64,000 nucleotides of DNA from Trichobilharzia regenti (Eukaryota > Platyhelminthes > Trematoda > Strigeidida > Schistosomatidae). Positions within the stretch are counted from its first letter, which is position 1. Each line of letters opens with the position of its first letter. The notes under the pieces were generated by a model that saw only the letters and a list, made by a program, of their open reading frames with translations, ran no database searches and was not told the origin of the DNA. Location: contig OX235263.1 of assembly GCA_944472135.2 (NCBI GenBank), positions 28,573,379-28,637,378 on the forward strand, in the 5' to 3' direction. A program made the translations under genes and the position numbers. Below are positions 21,642 to 35,700 of this stretch, piece after piece.

Positions 21642-22071
21642 GATACTCAACTTCTCAACTAAACCAGTACTCACACCGCAAGCCAAGGATGAATTATCAA
21701 AGATGGCCTCACCAATGTGCATCTATAAATTCAACTGCTCATGTGGAGCTCTTTACATTGGCCATACTCAGAGGGCTTTATCCATGCGTTCGCGAGAACA
21801 TGTACCTGTATGGTTGAGTAAAGGAGTAACCAAACGCATGAATAATGCAGTCTTAGCCCGCTTGGTAAATACTGAATACCCGATAAAAACTCGACCAGGC
21901 CTTCTCAGTTATATACCGCGTCTTGTACCGCAAATACTGTTTGCAATAAAGCTGTTTTCATTATCTAGAGAAGCTCGACTAAGTTTTCTATCAGTAGGTG
22001 AAGCGGTGGCAATTATTACCAGAAGACCATCTCTTTGCATACAGAAGAAGAATGTTCAACCTCTATGTTGA
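21642..22071 (+). pseudogene. Second Penelope-like element: GIY-YIG endonuclease remnant
   Basis: The frame, open from ILNFSTKPVLTPQAKDELSK, runs into a GIY-YIG nuclease: MCIYKFNCSCGALYIGHTQR, then SMRSREHVPVWLSKG, and near the end SVGEAVAIITRRPSLCIQKK with the likely catalytic Glu. A TAA (GCAGCTTAAC) just upstream and the absence of RT show it is 5'-truncated. It belongs to a different subfamily from the element at 7-9 kb (EHVPVWLSKG in place of EHKNLAKV; CSCG in place of CNDC). The downstream AT-rich DNA to about 22790 (GCCTGAAGAAG at about 22731) may be its 3' tail. Confidence 0.7.
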
Positions 22072-23024
22072 CCTTGGCCTACAACAAAGCCAACAAATCT
22101 TCCATTAACACTATAAATTCCTTTCACAATTTTCTTCTCTTTTCTTCTTCTTCCATTCATCTGTTTCATTGACATACGTTCATTTTCGACTTTTATGATT
22201 TCATGGCCTTTCTTATGATTGTATTACCTTAGATTTATGCAGTGCTTTGCTAACTTATTATCGTATTTACAAAATCCTCTTCATTCCACCTCATTATATT
22301 CATTATTATTACTATTATCATTATTATTATATGACAATCATTCACCAATAGTACTTGCAATTTTACGACATATCATCGTTATTATTACTTCACAGTCATT
22401 CTTATTGTCGTTATTTTCAAACTTGAACTTATGTCTAGACTGCCCCATTTGTTGGTTTATTTTCATATTGGCTCACACACCCTGATTACACTCACTCTTC
22501 AAAAATCCTGTATTTTCTGTTGACTATATTTATATATATACACACACATCATTAAATTAAATTACTTCATCTCATTTTGCCCCATGTTCTCATTGACCAT
22601 GCATATTAAAAAATATATGACTGTTGTTCCATCCCGTCTTATACTTGTCCCGCAATACACTTTCTGATATGATTCTAATTTGCCTTTACTGGCTATTGTA
22701 TGCTTAAATTAATGGATTTATAATTGTAGAGCCTGAAGAAGAATTTATTTAAACCACAATTGTTTGCTCTAAATATTTTTGTTCTGTATAAATTATGGGA
22801 ATATTCAAATTACTGAAGTATTATTTCATTGGAAATATTCTTTGAGTATTTTAAAAGTCATACCATTAAATATGTTCAGTGAACGAAGTATGTTCTGTTC
22901 AAAGAGTCCTTCCTCTTCATGGGCCACATATGCAAATATGAGGTAAAGAATAATTAGCGAAATAGACGTTCCATGTGACAAGCAGTTGTCCTGCATCAAA
23001 CTGCGTTTCTAATACTGTACTGAA

Positions 23025-23027
<3 letters not shown>
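22072..23027. other. No gene seen; probable 3' tail of the Penelope-like remnant
   Basis: CT- and AT-rich, with short TTATTA runs around 22300-22330. The GAGCCTGAAGAAG motif at about 22730 is reminiscent of Penelope-type 3' regions, but this is only a resemblance. The plus frame 22219-22485 is low-complexity. Confidence 0.35.

Positions 23028-23068
<41 letters not shown>
23028..23068. repeat. (TA)n microsatellite
   Basis: About 20 uninterrupted TA units, directly visible. Confidence 0.95.
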
Positions 23069-23071
<3 letters not shown>

Positions 23072-24099
23072 ACACGCATGGATTAAACGTTTAGTTCATG
23101 GTCATGAGTGTCAATGAATTTTCTAAAATGAAATTGCTCATGTTTGATGGTGACAGTGTATAGGTTGAATATCACAACTGGTGTTCGAGAGGAATATCAT
23201 CCTGTCCAAATGTAGAGTTGGTGTAGATGAAAAACAGAGGGAGGAATTCGGGTGGAAATATATGTCTGTTTCTTTGTGTAACAGTGAATGTTGAACTCGT
23301 GGTCGAGATGAATTTAAAAAATCAATTGATAGGTATTGTCCTCACAGTCCTTCTCGAAAGATTTGAAGCACAACCGATCATCAGTGTTCAATAGTCCAGT
23401 CTTAATTACAATGAAAGTATGTTACATAGTCGAGGAGACATGAAATTTGCGAAACCGGTCGCGTGTGAACTAAACTGGATTAAACCGAAATTACCTTATT
23501 TAAAAAATACGCTTCAATGTTACATGCATTTGAGTTGCTGTACACGCATATAAAAGGGTTCTATAGTATTTATTCTATACTCATATGTGCACAATGTCTA
23601 TTCGTGTCTGTAAAATGTCAAACGAATCTGAAATCTCGTATTACCGTGGTGTCAAGATAATGGCTTTATCGCCTGACCATCTAAACAGAAGAGATTCCAT
23701 GCACCACACTATTTTAAATTTCATCGCGCCATGTCAAATAACTTGCATGTTGTATTCAGTTATAAAATCAAGAGTTAATCACCTTCAACCTAATGTATGA
23801 GTACAGTATACAGTTGAAGCCAGATTTACGATCACTACAATATTTTGCACCTCCAAGAATTATGTGAGGCACAGACAAATTTAAGGAATTACTTTGATGT
23901 TAGAAGCGTAATTATACATCGTGATATTCGGTCTGAAACTGATGAACACATAATTCGGAAATAATGCAAACTCCCAAAAAGCCAAAGCCATCAAAATCAC
24001 GGAGACAAGTACTGTCTGTCTCAGTAACAATATGCAACAATATGAGATACAGCGCAATCATTACAAATAAATTCTGTGTATGTTTGTTGAGAAAGTTTT
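23069..24099. other. No gene seen
   Basis: No reading frame with recognisable features (the 71-codon plus frame at 23585 is unremarkable). TTAGAAGCG occurs here (about 23900) and at 18701 and 20933, hinting at another shared repeat end. Confidence 0.35.
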
Positions 24100-24641
24100 G
24101 TTTTCATTTGTATTTATCATTTAGGCAAATTAATTTTATCATATATGCATAAGTTCATTGTGGGTATTTCTATCAGATATAGATACTTGAATTCACTCAT
24201 CTATACCTGGTATCCGTGTGGGTTGTACTACTGAAAAAATTGTATGTAGGTAGTGATGACAGCCGTAATCACAGAACAAGTATACACATCTACCTGTGGT
24301 ACACTATGTAGGCGTAGTGTAAATGCACTACTTCCTTAGTGTGTAAACACTCCTTTAATGGTAGTGTGACAGTTTCTGAATCCTGATTAGTAATAACCGC
24401 TACATAGACGAAGTTGTTCTCATGGTAAACCTACACTGTATCTATTACGACATTCAGTCTGTCATAATCAGAGAATTTAAACACAAGTTTATTCCTCGAA
24501 ATATGTCAAATAAATTACACTCGCAATGTGTAAGAACTCCTTGAAATCAAAAAATACTTCAAACAAACTTTTGAATGAGGGTACCGTGATAATCATTATT
24601 ATCACAACCACAAAACATCTTCTCCTTTTAACTTTATCAAC
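24100..24641. repeat. Left flank of array 1, similar to its right flank
   Basis: From GGAAAGTTTTG-like sequence near 24090 through TTTCTATCAGATATAGATACTT and TGGTATCCGTGTGG to TTCTCATG this matches 42215-42555. On the minus strand it encodes HENNFVYVAVITNQDSETVT, close to the frame at 42442-42735. The last 150 bases resemble, at low identity, the part of the array unit that precedes GTCAGCGGAATC. The flanks are therefore an older relative of the unit boundary. Confidence 0.5.
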
Positions 24642-24920
24642 GTCAGCGGAATCAAAGAAAACTAGCTTAATAAAGAATAAGTTAGATGATTGCGATAGCT
24701 GTATATTTGGAAATGTACATAATTTTCACATGATATATGGAAAATTTGTGATGATGTGCACATATCAGAATGTCATCCTAAACATGTAACCACTTAACAG
24801 GGAAATATGAAGAATCAAACGATTGGATAGTAGTTTCTGAAAGGAAATGCAGCATGTTAAAGAAATGATTCGTCAAGGAATAGCTAGGCAACATATCAAT
24901 TTATCAAGTGATCGTTTGGA

Positions 24921-25094
24921 CAGATAAATTGGTCTGTTGTGAAGTTCGAAACTCTGACAGGTTTATTTGACAAGATTCTTTTGTTTCACAAGGCTTTGAG
25001 ATGTCATTGTGAATGCCTGAATACGTCACCATGCGCAATTTTAACTGCGTCGTACACCTCTCAAATAATTGAAAGCCAACAAAATTATGACTGA
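24921..25094 (+). pseudogene. Coding-like fragment 1 of array unit (unidentified gene)
   Basis: The plus frame QINWSVVKFETLTGLFDKIL, then LFHKALRCHCECLN, ending QQNYD and TGA, has the amphipathic, Cys-containing look of real protein and no start codon. A CAG precedes it, so it could be an internal exon. It recurs in all units about every 2307 bp. In the eighth unit (41088 onward) the frame differs at several codons (SPSTISTAL) and runs into an AT-rich insertion. I do not recognise the protein. Confidence 0.35.
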
Positions 25095-25876
25095 ATAACT
25101 TCGCGTATCACCGTACAGAAAGTAAATCATTCACAAATCTCTCTGATTTGTGAGTTAATGCACGTGAATTGACTCCCAACACCAAGCTTCTGGTTGCAAA
25201 ACACTTTCTTCACTTCACCATTCCGATATAGTTTTCGTTATCAGCTTTCGCGGAACACGTCCGTTGACACTTTGATGCAGCATGTAGCACATCAGCAGAT
25301 GATATGGTCTATGTATTTGGATGTAATCGAAATTCACAATTAGATCATCACTTATGAGTGAACATGTACAACAAACATGAGTAGCTTTGTGATATAAGGA
25401 TCAAACACCGGCTTGCTCAGTTAAACAGATGCGTAATCATATGAGGACTCTCTGTTGTTTAAGTCATCATGTTAGGCGAACCGACGCCATCTACTAACAT
25501 ATTTTCATTAAGAATCAACCCGCTTCTATGTAACATGCAGTTGAGTTGCCATAAACTTTGTTAAAATGTCTTCTTATGTTTTCTTTCAGTCTATGCTCGG
25601 TACTTTCACATCCACCAATCGCCCAATTATAATGCTATTTATTGACACCCTCGCTACAATCACCCACATCCTCATTATGGAATCAGATTCCCTAAATTAC
25701 AGAAGTCAAAGTTATGTAAACTGTAGACAATCCAAGAAAATCCTACATCCCATGAACATATCAAGTAGTGCCATAAATCTTCCCTCTTTAGTTACTAACG
25801 TATATGGGAGCTTTGTGAATAAGCGTAGTATCGGCAGTTCTACCAGTCACTTCTGATTTCCAGTGTTCGCTTTCAG

Positions 25877-26134
25877 AAGGCAGAAGTGGTCGACACAAAA
25901 TTAATGACGGTGAAATGTACTCTGAATCTTAAAAGCAATATCCAACTATATGATTGCCAACGTGCTGTATTGTGACAACCTTCTGGTTGGTTGTTGGAGC
26001 TACTGCGTTCCATCGTCGAAGCTTCCATTATAGAAGCCAATATGTCAACATTGGCCAAGCATTTCGTTCCGTTTCACGAAAGAGCAGGTGAAAAATTGAA
26101 CGAAAATCAAGACGTGTTTCCGGCTAATGACTAA
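25877..26134 (+). pseudogene. Coding-like fragment 2 of array unit, interrupted by TGA
   Basis: After a splice-acceptor-like TTCGCTTTCAG the plus frame reads KAEVVDTKLMTVKCTLNLKS, then NIQLYDCQRAVL, a TGA at 25973-25975, and QPSGWLLELLRSIVEASIIE and HFVPFHERAGEKLNENQ. The same stop is present in all seven copies (next copies begin at 28184, 30492, 32800, 35106, 37412 and 39718), so the fragment was dead before amplification. Copies 2-7 also carry an extra C (TTTCCCGG) that ends the frame early. Identity unknown. Confidence 0.4.
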
Positions 26135-26667
26135 AGGGATAAAACCTTTCCAGTTAACTCAGTCAGTTTGTTTACGATGTCCCACTTTCTCAGAGAAGAC
26201 ATTTTTAATGCAAGCTGTAAATTCTTTTCAAATAACCTCATTCGTCGTGCTACGAGTGTTTTGTGACTGTTCATTTTTCTACTACTCCCTAGTAGTAAGT
26301 AGCCTAAGTGTATACACTGCTTAATATTTCTCTACCTCATCGGTATTAATGTTCTTTTCATAGAACTGAAACTCATTCACTTTTATGACACTATCATTTC
26401 TTCTGTGATGAAGTTATACTCCGCCACATTGTCTGAGCACTAGACTTTACTTAATGAGTCTCATTACGTAAATTAAGATTGTTTAGCTTATGCACTTATT
26501 TTCGTCTAACGAATAGTTTACCCTTGTTCAAAGTTAAGCTCGAGTGTTAGACTCTCTTTCACTTCGTGTAGTCTAACCAATTTCCCGCGTTCATTTCCAT
26601 TTGGAGTTCTGTCTGAATTTGTCAAATCCTACTTGAATCAATATAAGTCACATCAAATTGTACTTAC

Positions 26668-26743
26668 CTGCATCTCTTGCCTTGCTGAATATTTTGAATG
26701 CTTGAATAATAAACAAAAGTACACATTACTAATGCTTCATCAT
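26668..26743 (-). pseudogene. Dead MEG signal-peptide exon in array unit (first of 7 copies)
   Basis: On the minus strand, ATGATGAAGCAT is followed by TAG TAA and then a hydrophobic run (CVLLFIIQAFKIFSKARDA) ending GCAG|GTAAGT. It aligns residue for residue with the intact MEG first exon at 45766-45844 (CILLVIVQVFTITIKPSEA), including the phase-1 end and donor. The two adjacent stops (26731-26726) are in every copy: 28976-29051, 31284-31359, 33592-33667, 35898-35973, 38204-38279 and 40510-40585. Upstream, the ACGTGGC(A/T)AATGTAAATTAG block is shared with the intact gene, but its TATAAAT is not. Seen: homology and stops. Inferred: an inactivated MEG paralogue caught in the amplified unit. Confidence 0.75.
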
Positions 26744-29700
26744 TCTACTTGGCATTGTGATCAGAGAAAGTAAACAGAAATCTATTCATTAGAATATTTC
26801 ACCTAATTTACATTAGCCACGTGTAAGACCTTCAAGATTTCTAGAAATACCGCAAAAATATCACCTCATTTTTTTCTGAAGGAATGTGGTGTGATTATAA
26901 TTTAATTAAAAAAACACAAACAATTTTCTGCTTTTCTTCATTTATAAGGTCAGCGGAATCAAAGAAAACTAGCTTAATAAAGAATAAGTTAGATGATTGC
27001 GATAGCTGTATATTTGGAAATGTACATAATTTTCACATGATATATGGAAAATTTGTGATGATGTGCACATATCAGAATGTCATCCTAAACATGTAACCAC
27101 TTAACAGGGAAATATGAAGAATCAAACGATTGGATAGTAGTTTCTGAAAGGAAATGCAGCATGTTAAAGAAATGATTCGTCAAGGAATAGCTAGGCAACA
27201 TATCAATTTATCAAGTGATCGTTTGGACAGATAAATTGGTCTGTTGTGAAGTTCGAAACTCTGACAGGTTTATTTGACAAGATTCTTTTGTTTCACAAGG
27301 CTTTGAGATGTCATTGTGAATGCCTGAATACGTCACCATGCGCAATTTTAACTGCGTCGTACACCTCTCAAATAATTGAAGGTCAACAAAATTATGACTG
27401 AATAACTTCGCGTATCACCGTACAGAAAGTAAATCATTCACAAATCTCTCTGATTTGTGAGTTAATGCACGTGAATTGACTCCCAACACCAAGCTTCTGG
27501 TTGCAAAACACTTTCTTCACTTCACCATTCCGATATAGTTTTCGTTATCAGCTTTCGCGGAACACGTCCGTTGACACTTTGATGCAGCATGTAGCACATC
27601 AGCAGATGATATGGTCTATGTATTTGGATGTAATCGAAATTCACAATTAGATCATCACTTATGAGTGAACATGTACAACAAACATGAGTAGCTTTGTGAT
27701 ATAAGGATCAAACACCGGCTTGCTCAGTTAAACAGATGCGTAATCATATGAGGACTCTCTGTTGTTTAAGTCATCATGTTAGGCGAACCGACGCCATCTA
27801 CTAACATATTTTCATTAAGAATCAACCCGCTTCTATGTAACATGCAGTTGAGTTGCCATAAACTTTGTTAAAATGTCTTCTTATGTTTTCTTTCAGTCTA
27901 TGCTCGGTACTTTCACATCCACCAATCGCCCAATTATAATGCTATTTATTGACACCCTCGCTACAATCACCCACATCCTCATTATGGAATCAGATTCCCT
28001 AAATTACAGAAGTCAAAGTTATGTAAACTGTAGACAATCCAAGAAAATCCTACATCCCATGAACATATCAAGTAGTGCCATAAATCTTCCCTCTTTAGTT
28101 ACTAACGTATATGGGTGCTTTGTGAATAAGCGTAGTATCGGAAGTTCTACCAGTCACTTCTGATTTCCAGTGTTCACTTTCAGAAGGCAGAAGTGGTCGA
28201 CACAAAATTAATGACGGTGAAATGTACTCTGAATCTTAAAAGCAATATTCAACTATATGATTGCCAACGTGCTGTATTGTGACAACCTTCTGGTTGGTTG
28301 TTGGAGCTACTGCGTTCCATCGTCGAAGCTTCCATTATAGAAGCCAATATGTCAACATTGGCCAAGCATTTCGTTCCGTTTCACGAAAGAGCAGGTGAAA
28401 AATTGAACGAAAATCAAGACGTGTTTCCCGGCTAATGACTAAAGGGATAAAACCTCTCCGGTTAACTCAGTCAGTTTGTTTACGATGTCCCACTTTCTCA
28501 GAGAAGACATTTTTAATGCAAGCTGTAAATTCTTTTCAAATAACCTCATTCGTCGTGTTACGAGTGTTTTGTGACTGTTCATTTTTCTACTACTCCCTAG
28601 TAGTAAGTAGCCTAAGTGTATACACTGCTTAATATTTCTCTACCTCATCGGTATTAATGTTCTTTTCATAGAACTGAAACTCATTCACTTTTATGACACT
28701 ATCATTTCTTCTGTGATGAAGTTATACTCCGCCACATTGTCTGAGCACTAGACTTTACTTAATGAGTCTCATTACGTAAATTAAGATTGTTTAGCTTATG
28801 CACTTATTTTCGTCTAACGAATAGTTTACCCTTGTTCAAAGTTAAGCTCGAGTGTTAGACTCTCTTTCACTTCGTGTAGTCTAACCAATTTCCCGCGTTC
28901 ATTTCCATTTGGAGTTCTGTCTGAATTTGTCAAATCCTACTTGAATCAATATAAGTCACATCAAATTGTACTTACCTGCATCTCTTGCCTTGCTGAATAT
29001 TTTGAATGCTTGAATAATAAACAAAAGTACACATTACTAATGCTTCATCATTCTACTTGGCATTGTGATCAGAGAAAGTAAACAGAAATCTATTCATTAG
29101 AATATTTCACCTAATTTACATTAGCCACGTGTAAGACCTTCAAGATTTCTAGAAATACCGCAAAAATATCACCTCATTTTTTTCTGAAGGAATGTGGTGT
29201 GATTATAATTTAATTAAAAAAACACAAACAATTTTCTGCTTTTCTTCATTTATAAGGTCAGCGGAATCAAAGAAAACTAGCTTAATAAAGAATAAGTTAG
29301 ATGATTGCGATAGCTGTATATTTGGAAATGTACATAATTTTCACATGATATATGGAAAATTTGTGATGATGTGCACATATCAGAATGTCATCCTAAACAT
29401 GTAACCACTTAACAGGGAAATATGAAGAATCAAACGATTGGATAGTAGTTTCTGAAAGGAAATGCAGCATGTTAAAGAAATGATTCGTCAAGGAATAGCT
29501 AGGCAACATATCAATTTATCAAGTGATCGTTTGGACAGATAAATTGGTCTGTTGTGAAGTTCGAAACTCTGACAGGTTTATTTGACAAGATTCTTTTGTT
29601 TCACAAGGCTTTGAGATGTCATTGTGAATGCCTGAATACGTCACCATGCGCAATTTTAACTGCGTCGTACACCTCTCAAATAATTGAAAGCCAACAAAAT

Positions 29701-32700
29701 TATGACTGAATAACTTCGCGTATCACCGTACAGAAAGTAAATCATTCACAAATCTCTCTGATTTGTGAGTTAATGCACGTGAATTGACTCCCAACACCAA
29801 GCTTCTGGTTGCAAAACACTTTCTTCACTTCACCATTCCGATATAGTTTTCGTTATCAGCTTTCGCGGAACACGTCCGTTGACACTTTGATGCAGCATGT
29901 AGCACATCAGCAGATGATATGGTCTATGTATTTGGATGTAATCGAAATTCACAATTAGATCATCACTTATGAGTGAACATGTACAACAAACATGAGTAGC
30001 TTTGTGATATAAGGATCAAACACCGGCTTGCTCAGTTAAACAGATGCGTAATCATATGAGGACTCTCTGTTGTTTAAGTCATCATGTTAGGCGAACCGAC
30101 GCCATCTACTAACATATTTTCATTAAGAATCAACCCGCTTCTATGTAACATGCAGTTGAGTTGCCATAAACTTTGTTAAAATGTCTTCTTATGTTTTCTT
30201 TCAGTCTATGCTCGGTACTTTCACATCCACCAATCGCCCAATTATAATGCTATTTATTGACACCCTCGCTACAATCACCCACATCCTCATTATGGAATCA
30301 GATTCCCTAAATTACAGAAGTCAAAGTTATGTAAACTGTAGACAATCCAAGAAAATCCTACATCCCATGAACATATCAAGTAGTGCCATAAATCTTCCCT
30401 CTTTAGTTACTAACGTATATGGGTGCTTTGTGAATAAGCGTAGTATCGGAAGTTCTACCAGTCACTTCTGATTTCCAGTGTTCACTTTCAGAAGGCAGAA
30501 GTGGTCGACACAAAATTAATGACGGTGAAATGTACTCTGAATCTTAAAAGCAATATTCAACTATATGATTGCCAACGTGCTGTATTGTGACAACCTTCTG
30601 GTTGGTTGTTGGAGCTACTGCGTTCCATCGTCGAAGCTTCCATTATAGAAGCCAATATGTCAACATTGGCCAAGCATTTCGTTCCGTTTCACGAAAGAGC
30701 AGGTGAAAAATTGAACGAAAATCAAGACGTGTTTCCCGGCTAATGACTAAAGGGATAAAACCTTTCCAGTTAACTCAGTCAGTTTGTTTACGATGTCCCA
30801 CTTTCTCAGAGAAGACATTTTTAATGCAAGCTGTAAATTCTTTTCAAATAACCTCATTCGTCGTGCTACGAGTGTTTTGTGACTGTTCATTTTTCTACTA
30901 CTCCCTAGTAGTAAGTAGCCTAAGTGTATACACTGCTTAATATTTCTCTACCTCATCGGTATTAATGTTCTTTTCATAGAACTGAAACTCATTCACTTTT
31001 ATGACACTATCATTTCTTCTGTGATGAAGTTATACTCCGCCACATTGTCTGAGCACTAGACTTTACTTAATGAGTCTCATTACGTAAATTAAGATTGTTT
31101 AGCTTATGCACTTATTTTCGTCTAACGAATAGTTTACCCTTGTTCAAAGTTAAGCTCGAGTGTTAGACTCTCTTTCACTTCGTGTAGTCTAACCAATTTC
31201 CCGCGTTCATTTCCGTTTGGAGTTCTGTCTGAATTTGTCAAATCCTACTTGAATCAATATAAGTCACATCAAATTGTACTTACCTGCATCTCTTGCCTTG
31301 CTGAATATTTTGAATGCTTGAATAATAAACAAAAGTACACATTACTAATGCTTCATCATTCTACTTGGCATTGTGATCAGAGAAAGTAAACAGAAATCTA
31401 TTCATTAGAATATTTCACCTAATTTACATTAGCCACGTGTAAGACCTTCAAGATTTCTAGAAATACCGCAAAAATATCACCTCATTTTTTTCTGAAGGAA
31501 TGTGGTGTGATTATAATTTAATTAAAAAAACACAAACAATTTTCTGCTTTTCTTCATTTATAAGGTCAGCGGAATCAAAGAAAACTAGCTTAATAAAGAA
31601 TAAGTTAGATGATTGCGATAGCTGTATATTTGGAAATGTACATAATTTTCACATGATATACGGAAAATTTGTGATGATGTGCACATATCAGAATGTCATC
31701 CTAAACATGTAACCACTTAACAGGGAAATATGAAGAATCAAACGATTGGATAGTAGTTTCTGAAAGGAAATGCAGCATGTTAAAGAAATGATTCGTCAAG
31801 GAATAGCTAGGCAACATATCAATTTATCAAGTGATCGTTTGGACAGATAAATTGGTCTGTTGTGAAGTTCGAAACTCTGACAGGTTTATTTGACAAGATT
31901 CTTTTGTTTCACAAGGCTTTGAGATGTCATTGTGAATGCCTGAATACGTCACCATGCGCAATTTTAACTGCGTCGTACACCTCTCAAATAATTGAAAGCC
32001 AACAAAATTATGACTGAATAACTTCGCGTATCACCGTACAGAAAGTAAATCATTCACAAATCTCTCTGATTTGTGAGTTAATGCACGTGAATTGACTCCC
32101 AACACCAAGCTTCTGGTTGCAAAACACTTTCTTCACTTCACCATTCCGATATAGTTTTCGTTATCAGCTTTCGCGGAACACGTCCGTTGACACTTTGATG
32201 CAGCATGTAGCACATCAGCAGATGATATGGTCTATGTATTTGGATGTAATCGAAATTCACAATTAGATCATCACTTATGAGTGAACATGTACAACAAACA
32301 TGAGTAGCTTTGTGATATAAGGATCAAACACCGGCTTGCTCAGTTAAACAGATGCGTAATCATATGAGGACTCTCTGTTGTTTAAGTCATCATGTTAGGC
32401 GAACCGACGCCATCTACTAACATATTTTCATTAAGAATCAACCCGCTTCTATGTAACATGCAGTTGAGTTGCCATAAACTTTGTTAAAATGTCTTCTTAT
32501 GTTTTCTTTCAGTCTATGCTCGGTACTTTCACATCCACCAATCGCCCAATTATAATGCTATTTATTGACACCCTCGCTACAATCACCCACATCCTCATTA
32601 TGGAATCAGATTCCCTAAATTACAGAAGTCAAAGTTATGTAAACTGTAGACAATCCAAGAAAATCCTACATCCCATGAACATATCAAGTAGTGCCATAAA

Positions 32701-35700
32701 TCTTCCCTCTTTAGTTACTAACGTATATGGGAGCTTTGTGAATAAGCGTAGTATCGGAAGTTCTACCAGTCACTTCTGATTTCCAGTGTTCACTTTCAGA
32801 AGGCAGAAGTGGTCGACACAAAATTAATGACGGTGAAATGTACTCTGAATCTTAAAAGCAATATCCAACTATATGATGGCCAACGTGCTGTATTGTGACA
32901 ACCTTCTGGTTGGTTGTTGGAGCTACTGCGTTCCATCGTCGAAGCTTCCATTATAGAAGCCAATATGTCAACATTGGCCAAGCATTTCGTTCCGTTTCAC
33001 GAAAGAGCAGGTGAAAAATTGAACGAAAATCAAGACGTGTTTCCCGGCTAATGACTAAAGGGATAAAACCTCTCCGGTTAACTCAGTCAGTTTGTTTACG
33101 ATGTCCCACTTTCTCAGAGAAGACATTTTTAATGCAAGCTGTAAATTCTTTTCAAATAACCTCATTCGTCGTGTTACGAGTGTTTTGTGACTGTTCATTT
33201 TTCTACTACTCCCTAGTAGTAAGTAGCCTAAGTGTATACACTGCTTAATATTTCTCTACCTCATCGGTATTAATGTTCTTTTCATAGAACTGAAACTCAT
33301 TCACTTTTATGACACGATCATTTCTTCTGTGATGAAGTTATACTCCGCCACATTGTCTGAGCACTAGACTTTACTTAATGAGTCTCATTACGCAAATTAA
33401 GATTGTTTAGCTTATGCACTTATTTTCGTCTAACGAATAGTTTACCCTTGTTCAAAGTTAAGCTCGAGTGTTAGACTCTCTTTCACTTCGTGTAGTCTAA
33501 CCAATTTCCCGCGTTCATTTCCGTTTGGAGTTCTGTCTGAATTTGTCAAATCCTACTTGAATCAATATAAGTCCAATCAAACTGTACTTACCTGCTTCTC
33601 TTGACTTGCTGAATATTTTGAATGCTTGAATAATAAACAAAAGTACACATTACTAATGCTTCATCATTCTACTTGGCATTGTGATCAGAGAAAGTAAACA
33701 GAAATCTATTCATTAGAATATTTCACCTAATTTACATTAGCCACGTGTAAGACCTTCAAGATTTCTAGAAATACCGCAAAAATATCACCCCATTTGTTTC
33801 TGAAGGAATGTGGTGTGATTATAATTTAATTCTAAACACAAACAATTTTCTGCTTTTCTTCATTTATAAGGTCAGCGGAATCAAAGAAAACTAGCTTAAT
33901 AAAGAATAAGTTAGATGATTGCGATAGCTGTATATTTGGAAATGTACATAATTTTCACATGATATACGGAAAATTTGTGATGATGTGCACATATCAGAAT
34001 GTCATCCTAAACATGTAACCACTTAACAGGGAAATATGAAGAATCAAACGATTGGATAGTAGTTTCTGAAAGGAAATGCAGCATGTTAAAGAAATGATTC
34101 GTCAAGGAATAGCTAGGCAACATATCAATTTATCAAGTGATCGTTTGGACAGATAAATTGGTCTGTTGTGAAGTTCGAAACTCTGACAGGTTTATTTGAC
34201 AAGATTCTTTTGTTTCACAAGGCTTTGAGATGTCATTGTGAATGCCTGAATACGTCACCATGCGCAATTTTAACTGCGTCGTACACCTCTCAAATAATTG
34301 AAGGTCAACAAAATTATGACTGAATAACTTCGCGTATCACCGTACAGAAAGTAAATCATTCACAAATCTCTCTGATTTGTGAGTTAATGCACGTGAATTG
34401 ACTCCCAACACCAAGCTTCTGGTTGCAAAACACTTTCTTCACTTCACCATTCCGATATAGTTTTCGTTATCAGCTTTCGCGGAACACGTCCGTTGACACT
34501 TTGATGCAGCATGTAGCACATCAGCAGATGATGTGGTCTATGTATTTGGATGTAATCGAAATTCACAATTAGATCATCACTTATGAGTGAACATGTACAA
34601 CAAACATGAGTAGCTTTGTGATATAAGGATCAAACACCGGCTTGCTCAGTTAAACAGATGCGTAATCATATGAGGACTCTCTGTTGTTTAAGTCATCATG
34701 TTAGGCGAACCGACGCCATCTACTAACATATTTTCATTAAGAATCAACCCGCTTCTATGTAACATGCAGTTGAGTTGCCATAAACTTTGTTAAAATGTCT
34801 TCTTATGTTTTCTTTCAGTCTATGCTCGGTACTTTCACATCCACCAATCGCCCAATTATAATGCTATTTATTGACACCCTCGCTACAATCACCCACATCC
34901 TCATTATGGAATCAGATTCCCTAAATTACAGAAGTCAAAGTTATGTAAACTGTAGACAATCCAAGAAAATCCTACATCCCATGAACATATCAAGTAGTGC
35001 CATAAATCTTCCCTCTTTAGTTACTAACGTATATGGGAGCTTTGTGAATAAGCGTAGTATCGGAAGTTCTACCAGTCACTTCTGATTTCCAGTGTTCACT
35101 TTCAGAAGGCAGAAGTGGTCGACACAAAATTAATGACGGTGAAATGTACTCTGAATCTTAAAAGCAATATCCAACTATATGATTGCCAACGTGCTGTATT
35201 GTGACAACCTTCTGGTTGGTTGTTGGAGCTACTGCGTTCCATCGTCGAAGCTTCCATTATAGAAGCCAATATGTCAACATTGGCCAAGCATTTCGTTCCG
35301 TTTCACGAAAGAGCAGGTGAAAAATTGAACGAAAATCAAGACGTGTTTCCCGGCTAATGACTAAAGGGATAAAACCTCTCCGGTTAACTCAGTCAGTTTG
35401 TTTACGATGTCCCACTTTCTCAGAGAAGACATTTTTAATGCAAGCTGTAAATTCTTTTCAAATAACCTCATTCGTCGTGTTACGAGTGTTTTGTGACTGT
35501 TCATTTTTCTACTACTCCCTAGTAGTAAGTAGCCTAAGTGTATACACTGCTTAATATTTCTCTACCTCATCGGTATTAATGTTCTTTTCATAGAACTGAA
35601 ACTCATTCACTTTTATGACACGATCATTTCTTCTGTGATGAAGTTATACTCCGCCACATTGTCTGAGCACTAGACTTTACTTAATGAGTCTCATTACGTA

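Noticed and set aside
23939..23966. CTGATGA...GAAA resembling a hammerhead core
   Set aside because: The bases between the two boxes do not form a helix.
25566..25856. 96-codon plus-strand ORF in each array-1 unit
   Set aside because: Almost no amino-acid or silent changes between units, so coding constraint cannot be inferred; no domain. Left as part of the unit description.
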